From Arthrobacter oryzae (GTDB lineage: Bacteria; Actinomycetota; Actinomycetes; Actinomycetales; Micrococcaceae), in NCBI RefSeq assembly GCF_030812315.1, contig NZ_JAUSSM010000021.1, positions 1-41,707 of the forward strand: a DNA stretch of 41,707 bases. The letters run 5' to 3'. Positions 33,255 to 39,733 of the stretch are shown here, piece after piece. A model generated the notes under the pieces. That model was given only the letters and a program-made list of their open reading frames with translations, did no database searches and was not told the DNA's origin. Each line of letters opens with the position of its first letter. Position 1 is the first letter of the stretch. The position numbers and the translations under genes are program-made.

Positions 33255-33284
33255 CCCGGGAATGGCCCCGGATTTCCCGGGTTT
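33255..33284 (+). terminator. Weak hairpin terminator
   Basis: CCCGGGAA (33255-33262) pairs with TTCCCGGG (33274-33281), directly after the oxidoreductase stop. Only TTT follows, so termination may be partial. Confidence 0.4.
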
Positions 33285-33299
33285 CCAGCACCTGCACCA

Positions 33300-33305
33300 T
33301 AGACT
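33300..33305 (+). promoter_or_regulatory. -10 box for a leaderless asparaginase transcript
   Basis: TAGACT ends 6 nt before the ATG at 33312 and no Shine-Dalgarno sequence is present. Confidence 0.5.
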
Positions 33306-33311
33306 TTAGCC

Positions 33312-34328
33312 ATGCCAGAAAATCCGCATGCCACATTCACAGTGGAGTCCGCCGTCGAACTGGCAGTCGTGGAACGAAGCGGTTTCGTCGAATCCCGGCA
33401 CATCGGCTCAGCCGTGGTTCTTGCCGCCGACGGAACAGTGGTCACGCAGCTCGGCGACATCACCACCCCCATCTACGCCCGCTCTGCGCTGAAGCCGCTG
33501 CAGGCCCTCGCGGCCATGCAGGCGGGCGTCCCACTGCGGGGCGCCCAGGTTGCCCTGGCCTGCGCCAGCCACACCGGGTCACTGGACCACATGGATGTGG
33601 TGGAGGGGATGCTCAAGGCCGCGGGCGTCAAGGAAGAGCAGCTGCAGTGCCCCACCGCCTGGCCGCAGGACGAGAACGCCCGCCACTGGCTCATCCGGTC
33701 CGAGCAGGGCAAGTCCAAGCTCGCGTTCAACTGCTCGGGAAAGCACGCCGCCTTCCTGTGGGCCTGCACGGAGAACGGCTGGGATACCCACAGCTACCTT
33801 GAGCCCAACCATCCGCTGCAGCAGCGGGTCCGTTCGGTGATCGAGGAGTACTCCGGCGAGCGGATTGCGCATCTGGGCATCGACGGCTGCGGCGCTCCGG
33901 TGGCGGCCATTTCCCTGACGGGGCTGGCACGGGCCTACTCCCGGCTGGCCAAGGCTCCCGGCGACAAGAACTCCAACGCACGTGCTGCCACCATCGCCAC
34001 GTCCATGCTCGACTACCCGTGGGCCGTCCAGGGCAGGGGCGAGCCCAACACCATCGTGATGGACGAACTGGAGATCATCGCCAAGATCGGTGCCGAAGGT
34101 GTGCTGGCCATGGCCACGGCCACGGGCGTTTCCGTGGCGATCAAGGTCCTGGACGGAAACCTGCGCGCCACCACCCTGGTGGGCCTTACCCTGCTGGCCG
34201 CCTCCGGCGCTGTGGACATCCCGGGCGTCTCCAGCGTCCTGGAAAAGGTGGTGGAGCCCGTACTCGGCGGGGGGCGGCCCGTGGGCAAGATCCGGCTGGG
34301 CCACGCTGTCTCGGCGCTGTTGGACTGA
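33312..34328 (+). CDS. L-asparaginase, R. etli/type II (PF06089) family
   Basis: The 338-residue enzyme hydrolyses asparagine to aspartate and ammonia. It belongs to the class related to Rhizobium etli ReAV rather than E. coli AnsA/B. Signatures are the SxxK motif SALKPLQALA, CASHTGSLDHM, the metal/catalytic FNCSGKHAAFL (Cys and Lys as in ReAV), and DGCGAPVAAISL. There is no signal peptide, so it is cytoplasmic. The small SCP-like gene follows 1 nt later. Aspartate made here could relate to the dicarboxylate transporter downstream, but that is speculative. Confidence 0.92.
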   Translation: MPENPHATFTVESAVELAVVERSGFVESRHIGSAVVLAADGTVVTQLGDITTPIYARSALKPLQALAAMQAGVPLRGAQVALACASHTGSLDHMDVVEGMLKAAGVKEEQLQCPTAWPQDENARHWLIRSEQGKSKLAFNCSGKHAAFLWACTENGWDTHSYLEPNHPLQQRVRSVIEEYSGERIAHLGIDGCGAPVAAISLTGLARAYSRLAKAPGDKNSNARAATIATSMLDYPWAVQGRGEPNTIVMDELEIIAKIGAEGVLAMATATGVSVAIKVLDGNLRATTLVGLTLLAASGAVDIPGVSSVLEKVVEPVLGGGRPVGKIRLGHAVSALLD

Positions 34329-34329
34329 C

Positions 34330-34746
34330 ATGGCTGTTTCACGCCGCCGCATCGGCATCGAAGAGGGCCGCGCCGCATTGGCCGCCTGGATGGAAGCCGC
34401 CGTCCCGGCGTCGGCCGTCCCGGCGTCGGCCGTCCCGGCGTCGGGCGTTCCGGTGTCTGGCGTCCCGCGTGCGGTGACCGCTACGGCGGTGCGCTACACG
34501 CTGGAGGAGGTCACCGCGAGGGCGCCGGGCAACTCGGTGGAAGTACGCGTTCCGCCGTTCGGCGTCACGCAGTGCGTGGAGGGCCCGCGCCATACGCGCG
34601 GGACTCCCCCGAACGTCATAGAGTGTGACGCCGCCACCTGGCTGGCGATGGTCACGGGCCGGTTGGGCTGGTCAGACGCCGTGGCGTCCGGGAAGGTGGC
34701 AGCATCAGGGCTGCGGGCGGACCTGTCGGAACTGCTCCCGCTGTAA
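34330..34746 (+). CDS. Small sterol-carrier-family protein
   Basis: The 138-residue protein starts at ATG 34330, 1 nt after the asparaginase stop. After a helical N-terminus (RRRIGIEEGRAALAAWMEA) comes a low-complexity PASAVPASAVPASGVPVSGV linker encoded by 15-bp tandem repeats. The SCP2-like C-terminal half follows: VRYTLEEVTARAPGNSVEVR, PFGVTQCVEGPRHTRG, IECDAATWLAMVTGRLGW and GKVAASGLRADLSELLPL. The last motifs match the lipid-binding-like domain of actinobacterial sterol-carrier-family proteins of unknown function. Start sites inside the asparaginase gene are rejected. Confidence 0.75.
   Translation: MAVSRRRIGIEEGRAALAAWMEAAVPASAVPASAVPASGVPVSGVPRAVTATAVRYTLEEVTARAPGNSVEVRVPPFGVTQCVEGPRHTRGTPPNVIECDAATWLAMVTGRLGWSDAVASGKVAASGLRADLSELLPL
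34402..34461 (+). repeat. Four 15-bp in-frame tandem repeats
   Basis: Units at 34402, 34417, 34432 and 34447 (consensus GTCCCGGCGTCGGCC) each encode VPASA/G or a variant. They lengthen a flexible linker in the SCP-like protein and probably vary in number between strains. Confidence 0.85.
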
Positions 34747-34781
34747 ACCCCTGGCCGGCATCCTAGGCCCCCCGACAGCCG

Positions 34782-34844
34782 GAGTTTTTGTCCAGATCAA
34801 GCGACTTAATTGCCTCCGAACGCGCATTATGTGGACAAAAACCC
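34782..34844. repeat. Palindromic element, copy A (63 bp)
   Basis: Arms GAGTTTTTGTCCA (34782-34794) and TGGACAAAAACCC (34832-34844) are inverted, with one mismatch, around a 37-bp centre. The arms and the GACTT and CGCNTTATG parts of the centre recur in copy C at 38069-38131. The right end is 13 bp from the stop codon of the leftward gene at 34858-35169. Confidence 0.85.
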
Positions 34845-34857
34845 GGCGGGTGGAGCC

Positions 34858-35169
34858 TTAGCGAACGTTGGCCGGAAGCTCGGCGGCCGGGTGCGGGACG
34901 GTGTGCTGGAGCCTGGTGGACAGCATAGTGGCCGCGCCGCGCAACAACTCCAGCCACTGGGTGGTTCGGCCCTTCCAGGCGTACCAGCCCGCGAGGCCGA
35001 AGGTTGCGGTGGCGATGATGTTCGACTCAACGGTGAAGAAGCTGAAGTAGTTCAGCGGCCGGTAACTGGCGATGTTCTGGACGTTGTACGTGAACTGTCC
35101 CACGAGCGCGGCGAGGCAGAGCGCCGCGAAGAAAAGCCTGAATAGTGCAAGTCCCCCGTTAGCCGCCAT
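34858..35169 (-). pseudogene. Truncated Pr6Pr-family membrane protein
   Basis: The 103-residue frame begins like Pr6Pr (FAR-17a/AIG1-like) membrane proteins: RLFFAALCLAALVGQFTYNV, then YFSFFTVESNIIATATFGLAGW, then LELLRGAATM. Family members usually reach about 200 residues with six helices. Here the match stops after residue 81, and the tail (LSTRLQHTVPHPAAELPANVR) looks like an out-of-frame or deleted remnant. The stop lies next to palindromic element A. TAGGAT (35176-35181, minus strand) ends 6 nt before the ATG, so a leaderless transcript is possible. Confidence 0.55.
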
Positions 35170-35175
35170 GAGGAG

Positions 35176-35181
35176 ATCCTA
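35176..35181 (-). promoter_or_regulatory. -10 box of the truncated Pr6Pr gene
   Basis: On the minus strand TAGGAT is 6 nt before the ATG, with no Shine-Dalgarno sequence between. Confidence 0.4.
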
Positions 35182-35205
35182 GGCGCCCCCCGGTTTGAAG
35201 CTCCT

Positions 35206-35251
35206 CAACGCGCAGCCCCGCCCCGGTGGGTTCCGGGGCGGGGCTGCGTTG
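35206..35251. terminator. GC-rich hairpin at the 3' end of dctA
   Basis: A perfect 16-bp stem (35211-35226 against 35233-35248) closes a 6-nt loop. It is 28 bp past the dctA stop. There is no real T-run on either strand, but such very stable stems often end actinobacterial transcripts. Confidence 0.65.
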
Positions 35252-35278
35252 TATGGGTTCTGTTTAGGTGTGCTGCCG

Positions 35279-36790
35279 CTATTCGTGGTTGATGGCGGCC
35301 GAGCTGCGCTCCGGCGGCCCTGCGTGGGCGCCGGCGGGCCGGCTCATTTGGAACCCGGGGATGTCTTCGGGGTTGGGTCCGCCGCGGAACTTGGGGGACG
35401 GCTCCTGGCCACCGCTGATCCGTTCAAGCTCCTGGTCCTCGAAGTCATCCTCGACGCCGAGCATGATGGCGGAGTCGTGGTTGGTGATTTCGCCGCGGAA
35501 GGCACGGACCATGACGCTGCGGTCGAACTGGCCCTCCCACTTGGAGACCACGAACGTGGCCACGCAGTTGCCCAGCAGGTTGACCACAACCCGCATGGAA
35601 TCCATGAGGCGGTCAGCCCCAAGGAGCAGGGCCACACCGGCTACGGGGAAGATTCCGAGGGCGGCCGCGGTGGCGGACAGCGCCAGGAACGAGGAGCCGG
35701 GCACACCGGCCATGCCTTTGGAGGTCAGGAGCAGGACGCCGAGCGCAGCCAACTGCTGACCGAGGTCAAGATTGTGGCCGAAGGCCTGCGCCAGGAAGAG
35801 CAGGGAGATCGACAGGTAGATCGCGGCGCCGTCGAGGTTGAACGAATAGCCGGTGGGAACCACCAGGCCGGTGGTGGCGCGGGAGCAGCCGGCGTTGGTC
35901 AGCTTGGTCATGATACGCGGCATCACAGCCTCGGTGGAGGCGGTGCCGAGCGCCAGCAGGAACTCCTCGCGGGTGTACTTCAGGAAGTGCCAGAGCGGGA
36001 CGCGGGCAAAGCCCCAGGCCACGAGGAACAGCAAGCCGATAAAGACGATGGCCGCGCCGTAGCAGGCGGCTATGAGCAACGCATACGTGCTGAGTGTGTC
36101 GAGTCCGTACTGGCCGATGATGAAGGCCATGGCGCCGAACGCACCGATCGGTGCCACCTTCATGATCCAGGACATGATCTTGAAGATGAGCTCCAGGACG
36201 GTCTCCATGAGGCTGATGACCGGCATGCAGCGCTCGCGTCCGATGACCACGATGGCCGCTCCGAAGAACACCGAGAAGAACAGGACCTGCAGGAGGCTGT
36301 TGTTCGCAAAGGCGCCGATGACGCTGGTGGGGATGACATCCAGGATGAAGGCTGCAGCGTCCTTGGGCACGGCATGGCCGGTCTTGGCGTCCAGGGCCTC
36401 TTGGGACAGAGTGGCCGGATCAATGTTCAGCCCGGCACCGGGCTGGACGATGTTGCCTACGATCAGGCCGAAGACCAGCGCGAATAGCGTGGCCGCGGTG
36501 AAGTAGAGAAGGGCTTTGACTCCGACCCTTCCGACCGCCTTGACGTCGCCTACGGCCGAAATGCCGGTGACGATCACCAGGAAAATCAGCGGCGCGATGA
36601 TCATCTTGATGAGCTGGATAAATCCATCGCCGAGAGGCCTCAGCTGCGAGCCGAGGTCCGGCCAGAAATGTCCGATAAGAACACCTGCCACGACGGCGAT
36701 CAGAATTTGGAAGAAGAGCGACCTATACAGGGGCTTCTTCTTCGACGGCGCCGAACTCGCCTTCAGCGCCGCGGAATCTGGGATCTTCAT
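35279..36790 (-). CDS. dctA: C4-dicarboxylate/proton or sodium symporter (DctA-like)
   Basis: The 503-residue transporter of the DAACS (glutamate/dicarboxylate symporter) family imports succinate, fumarate, malate or acidic amino acids. It has eight membrane segments and two re-entrant hairpins. Signatures are LALGTASTEAVMPR (first hairpin), VVPTGYSFNLDGAAIYLS, KGMAGVPGSSFLALSAT (second hairpin) and the substrate-binding NLLGNCVATFVVSKWEG. The C-terminus carries an unusually long hydrophilic tail of about 80 residues. The start at 36790 has only a weak AGGT. Upstream lies an operator pair shared with the hydantoin permease gene. Confidence 0.93.
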   Translation of the reverse strand: MKIPDSAALKASSAPSKKKPLYRSLFFQILIAVVAGVLIGHFWPDLGSQLRPLGDGFIQLIKMIIAPLIFLVIVTGISAVGDVKAVGRVGVKALLYFTAATLFALVFGLIVGNIVQPGAGLNIDPATLSQEALDAKTGHAVPKDAAAFILDVIPTSVIGAFANNSLLQVLFFSVFFGAAIVVIGRERCMPVISLMETVLELIFKIMSWIMKVAPIGAFGAMAFIIGQYGLDTLSTYALLIAACYGAAIVFIGLLFLVAWGFARVPLWHFLKYTREEFLLALGTASTEAVMPRIMTKLTNAGCSRATTGLVVPTGYSFNLDGAAIYLSISLLFLAQAFGHNLDLGQQLAALGVLLLTSKGMAGVPGSSFLALSATAAALGIFPVAGVALLLGADRLMDSMRVVVNLLGNCVATFVVSKWEGQFDRSVMVRAFRGEITNHDSAIMLGVEDDFEDQELERISGGQEPSPKFRGGPNPEDIPGFQMSRPAGAHAGPPERSSAAINHE

Positions 36791-36843
36791 TGATCTGTAC
36801 CTATCAATCGGGAACAGCCCCGGAGATCGGGGTCTGTTTCCAA

Positions 36844-36859
36844 AGTAACCCCGCTCACA
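36844..36859. promoter_or_regulatory. Weak CRP-like site before dctA
   Basis: AGTAACCCCGCTCACA matches eight of ten defined positions of TGTGA-N6-TCACA; the right half is perfect. It lies 54 bp upstream of the dctA start. Confidence 0.3.
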
Positions 36860-36861
36860 TT

Positions 36862-36899
36862 ATTCCGCAAGGGGAAATAGAGTTTTCACGATGTGGAAC
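36862..36899. promoter_or_regulatory. IclR-like operator pair before dctA
   Basis: ATTCCGCAAGGGGAAAT (36862-36878) is a TTCC/GGAA dyad, followed by AGAGTTTT and a second half-site GTGGAA at 36893-36898. The first TTCC and the GTGGAA are 30 bp apart. The same elements with the same 30-bp spacing occur at 41361-41398 before the hydantoin permease gene. Confidence 0.6.
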
Positions 36900-36929
36900 T
36901 CGGTAAGGGACTTCCGCCGCGGGAATCCG

Positions 36930-36988
36930 GGGTTTTTGTCCACGTAATGGGGGTTGGATGCTCTTGGACGCGGTATGTGACCAGAAAC
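36930..36988. repeat. Palindromic element, copy B (59 bp, degenerate)
   Basis: The left arm GGGTTTTTGTCCA (36930-36942) is intact. The right end TATGTGACCAGAAAC is a decayed form of TATGTGGACAAAAAC. The centre aligns with that of copy C with a 2-nt and other small gaps. It ends 2 bp from the stop codon of the nuclease gene at 36991. Confidence 0.7.
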
Positions 36989-36990
36989 GC

Positions 36991-38004
36991 TCAACGCTGC
37001 CAGCCTTGTTTGCGGAGGGCGTGTTTGACCCGTGACGCCACCCACCCGGGGCCGTGCTCCATGTCTATTCTGTTGATCCGGACCTGCCTCCACCCCGCTT
37101 CGGCTACTCGCTGGTCACGATAAGCGTCCAGGGCCTGTTGCTCAGGGCTCAGGTGATGCGCGCCGTCGTACTCGATGCACGTCCGGAACTCCTCGCACCC
37201 CAGGTCAGTCCACACGGGCCGTCGCGTCACATCGTCGACCCGGAAGTTAGGGGTGAAAGCGGGGAGGCCTGCGTCGTCCAACAGCAGGCGGAGTTTGCTT
37301 TCGGGCGGCGAATCGACGCCGACCCGGAGCAGCTCAAGCGCGATCCTCGCTTTCCGCACGCCATGGATCCCGTGGGCGTGGTCCACGAACGTCCGCAGCT
37401 GTCCCAGCGGCACCATGGCCCGCTTCGGCGGCCCGAACGACCTGGCATGTTCGCTGACGATGGCATCGCCGGCCACAACCAAGTCGTCGATGTGCAGCAC
37501 CGATCCAAGATCCACCCACGTCCGCGCGACCGACGTCAATCGCAGTCCCTCGATTTCGATGAGGTCGCCGTCGCGAATCTTTAGGCGGTGCCCCGCGACA
37601 CCCTTCCGCCGCGGCAGCGTTCCGCCGCCCTGGCGGGCGAGATGAAGGAAGCGGCCGGGTTCGCGGAAATGCGGGCCCGTTTTCTTCCCCCACGGAACAG
37701 GTTCGACGACGGCGGTCACCGGGCCGCCGTCGTCGGGCTGGAACTTCGCCCACGGAGGCAGCGGAATCCGCAGGATTTCGGCGGCGCTGATGAGGGTCGC
37801 AAAGGTACCGGCATCGAGCTCTGTGTGCGACCGTGCGAGCGCGGCGAGGTCCGGGCGACACGACGCCGGCACCCGGATCCCGCGGCTGGGCCGGTACAGG
37901 TCGGAGCCCCGCAGCCGGCCTACTGGCACGCCGGCCACGGCCGCTTCGGGAACGGTGAAGGGCCGGCCGCTGATTTCCCCGGGAAGCCGTGACAATCTGC
38001 TCAT
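36991..38004 (-). CDS. DUF559-type endonuclease-domain protein with AbiEi-like N-terminus
   Basis: The protein of about 337 residues has an N-terminal part resembling actinobacterial AbiEi-like/transcriptional-regulator proteins (FTVPEAAVAGVPVGRLRGSDLYRPSRGIRVP, then LTSVARTWVDLGSVLHIDDLVVAGDAI). A C-terminal DUF559, Vsr-like PD-(D/E)xK fold follows: PESKLRLLLDDAGLP, VWTDLGCEEFRTCIEYDGAHH, then a DAYRDQRVAEAGWRQVRI segment. It is plausibly a DNA endonuclease, but the target is unknown. ATG 38004 was chosen; GTG 38019 is possible, and neither has a good ribosome-binding site. Two copies of the palindromic element flank the gene in the same orientation. Confidence 0.75.
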   Translation of the reverse strand: MSRLSRLPGEISGRPFTVPEAAVAGVPVGRLRGSDLYRPSRGIRVPASCRPDLAALARSHTELDAGTFATLISAAEILRIPLPPWAKFQPDDGGPVTAVVEPVPWGKKTGPHFREPGRFLHLARQGGGTLPRRKGVAGHRLKIRDGDLIEIEGLRLTSVARTWVDLGSVLHIDDLVVAGDAIVSEHARSFGPPKRAMVPLGQLRTFVDHAHGIHGVRKARIALELLRVGVDSPPESKLRLLLDDAGLPAFTPNFRVDDVTRRPVWTDLGCEEFRTCIEYDGAHHLSPEQQALDAYRDQRVAEAGWRQVRINRIDMEHGPGWVASRVKHALRKQGWQR

Positions 38005-38068
38005 GGTCCATTGAGACACTCCGTGGACGGCAGCCGAAGGTTATCCACAGGACAGCTTCCCGGCTCGT

Positions 38069-38131
38069 GAGTTTTTGTCCAGCTACGGGGACTTGAGGCC
38101 GTCTAAAGTCGCGTTATGTGGACAAAAACTC
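38069..38131. repeat. Palindromic element, copy C (63 bp, perfect arms)
   Basis: GAGTTTTTGTCCA (38069-38081) and TGGACAAAAACTC (38119-38131) form perfect 13-bp inverted arms around a 37-bp centre. Its orientation is the same as copies A and B. The right end lies 7 bp from the stop codon of the SDR gene. Confidence 0.9.
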
Positions 38132-38138
38132 CAATGGG

Positions 38139-38918
38139 CTAGCCCCGGCCGATGAACGGCATTCCGGCGGCCGTGATCACCACCGAGCCCACGCTGGCTG
38201 ACGGCGGCATGCCGGCCATCAGGAGCACGGCCCGTGCGGCGTCCTGCACCGGGAACGTGGGCTCCACCCTGCGGCTGCCGTCAGCCTGCAGGGCGCCGGA
38301 GTCCACGCCGATGGTGCCCATGATGTCCGTGGCTGTATTGCCGATGTCGATCTGGCCGCACGTAATGCCAAATTCCCGGCCATCCAGCTCGATGCTCTTG
38401 GTCAGGCCTGTCATGGCGTGCTTGGTAACCGTGTAGGCCACTGTGCGGGGCCGCGGTGAATGCGCTGATATGGACCCGTTGTTGATGATTCGGCCGCCCC
38501 GCGGCTCCTGGGCCTTCATGACCCGTACGGCCGCGGCGGCGCAGAGCATGGAGCCGGTGAGGTTCACGGCCACCACCGCGTCCCAGTCGGCCACGGTGAT
38601 TTCATCCACCGATGCGGCCGGTCCGAAGACTCCGGCGTTGTTAAACAGGACGTCAACCCTCCCCCACTTCCCGAGGGCCGCGGCGAAAGGGCGCTCGACG
38701 TCGTCGGGCACTGTCACGTCGCAGGGCACCGTCAGTGCCTGGCGGTGGCCGGCCGCGGACTCCAGCAGCGGAGCCTCGCGGCGGCCAGCCAACACTACGC
38801 GGTACCCCTCGGCGAGCATGAGCCGCGCCACCGCCCTGCCAATCCCGGAACCTGCACCAGTCACGACGGCGACCGGCCCCGGCCGGTGGGGTGGTACGGG
38901 CCTGTGGGTTGCAGTCAT
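38139..38918 (-). CDS. Short-chain dehydrogenase/reductase
   Basis: The 259-residue classical SDR has the NAD(P)-binding TGAGSGIG (residues 20-27), an Arg-Arg after beta2 (LAGRRE) that favours NADP, CDVT, NNAG, and the catalytic set with Ser (GSIS) and YTVTK. The physiological substrate is unknown. It follows the hydantoin-type racemase gene by 42 bp on the same strand and may be the last gene of that operon. Confidence 0.93.
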   Translation of the reverse strand: MTATHRPVPPHRPGPVAVVTGAGSGIGRAVARLMLAEGYRVVLAGRREAPLLESAAGHRQALTVPCDVTVPDDVERPFAAALGKWGRVDVLFNNAGVFGPAASVDEITVADWDAVVAVNLTGSMLCAAAAVRVMKAQEPRGGRIINNGSISAHSPRPRTVAYTVTKHAMTGLTKSIELDGREFGITCGQIDIGNTATDIMGTIGVDSGALQADGSRRVEPTFPVQDAARAVLLMAGMPPSASVGSVVITAAGMPFIGRG

Positions 38919-38960
38919 TCGTCGCTCCTTGCGTTGAGGGCCGGGCTGCCGAGGCCCAGG

Positions 38961-39704
38961 CTACCGTGCAGCGGGCACTTCCGCTGCCGTTATGGGCCAG
39001 CCTATGACTGTCTTGGGCCGCGGGGTGGCGTAGGTCCGGACTTTGGACGTCGACAACCCCAGCCGCACGAGGGATTCCGCGATGGTCACGGCCGCCGCCA
39101 CTCCGTCCACGACAGGGACACCGGCACGCTGGCGGATCTCCTCGTCCAGTCCGGCCATGCCGCCACAGCCCAGGACAATGACCTCGGCCTTATCCTCGCG
39201 GACGGCAACCAGTGCCTGTTCGATGATCGCTTCGACGGCCCTCTCCGGTTCCTCTTCCAGCTCCAGGACGGCCATGCCGCTGGCCCGCACCGAGGCGCAC
39301 CGGGCATCGAGTCCGGCCAGCTTCAGCCGGTCCTCGATGAGCGGAACCGCCCGGTCCAAGGTGGTGACCACGGAGTATTTGTGGCCCAGGAACATGGCCG
39401 TGGAGGCGGCGGCCTCGGTGATGTCGACGACAGGAACGTCCAGGAGCTCCTGCAGCCCTTCCCGGCCGTGCTCGCCGTAACCGGCCTGGATGACGGCGTC
39501 GAACGGTTCCGGGTAGTTGACCACGGCGTCCATGACGGCGATCGCTGCGAGGTAGCTTTCGAAGTTGCCCTCGCAGGAGTCCGCTCCGAACCGCGGCGTG
39601 ATCCCGATGATCTCAGTGCCCGGGGCGGCGGCGGACCGCGCCTGGGCGGCGATGGAATCGGTCATGGACTGCGTGGTGTTCACGTTGGCGACAAGTATGC
39701 GCAT
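38961..39704 (-). CDS. hyuA: Asp/Glu/hydantoin racemase-family protein (HyuA-like)
   Basis: The 247-residue enzyme is a member of the Asp/Glu racemase superfamily, closest in pattern to hydantoin and allantoin racemases. It starts MRILVANVNTTQSMTD, has the two catalytic cysteine regions (GADSCEGNFES, with the first likely catalytic position replaced or shifted, and VIVLGCGGMAGLDEEI), and the VVDITEAAASTAMFLGHKYSVVTT segment. The start ATG at 39704 follows GGAAGA. A long in-frame extension further upstream runs through the permease gene and is rejected. It lies 29 bp after the permease gene, the hyuP-hyuA order of Arthrobacter. The hydantoinase and carbamoylase genes are absent from the window. 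Confidence 0.85.
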   Translation of the reverse strand: MRILVANVNTTQSMTDSIAAQARSAAAPGTEIIGITPRFGADSCEGNFESYLAAIAVMDAVVNYPEPFDAVIQAGYGEHGREGLQELLDVPVVDITEAAASTAMFLGHKYSVVTTLDRAVPLIEDRLKLAGLDARCASVRASGMAVLELEEEPERAVEAIIEQALVAVREDKAEVIVLGCGGMAGLDEEIRQRAGVPVVDGVAAAVTIAESLVRLGLSTSKVRTYATPRPKTVIGWPITAAEVPAAR

Positions 39705-39733
39705 GGTGGGGTCTTCCGTTTTGGGGCGGGTTG

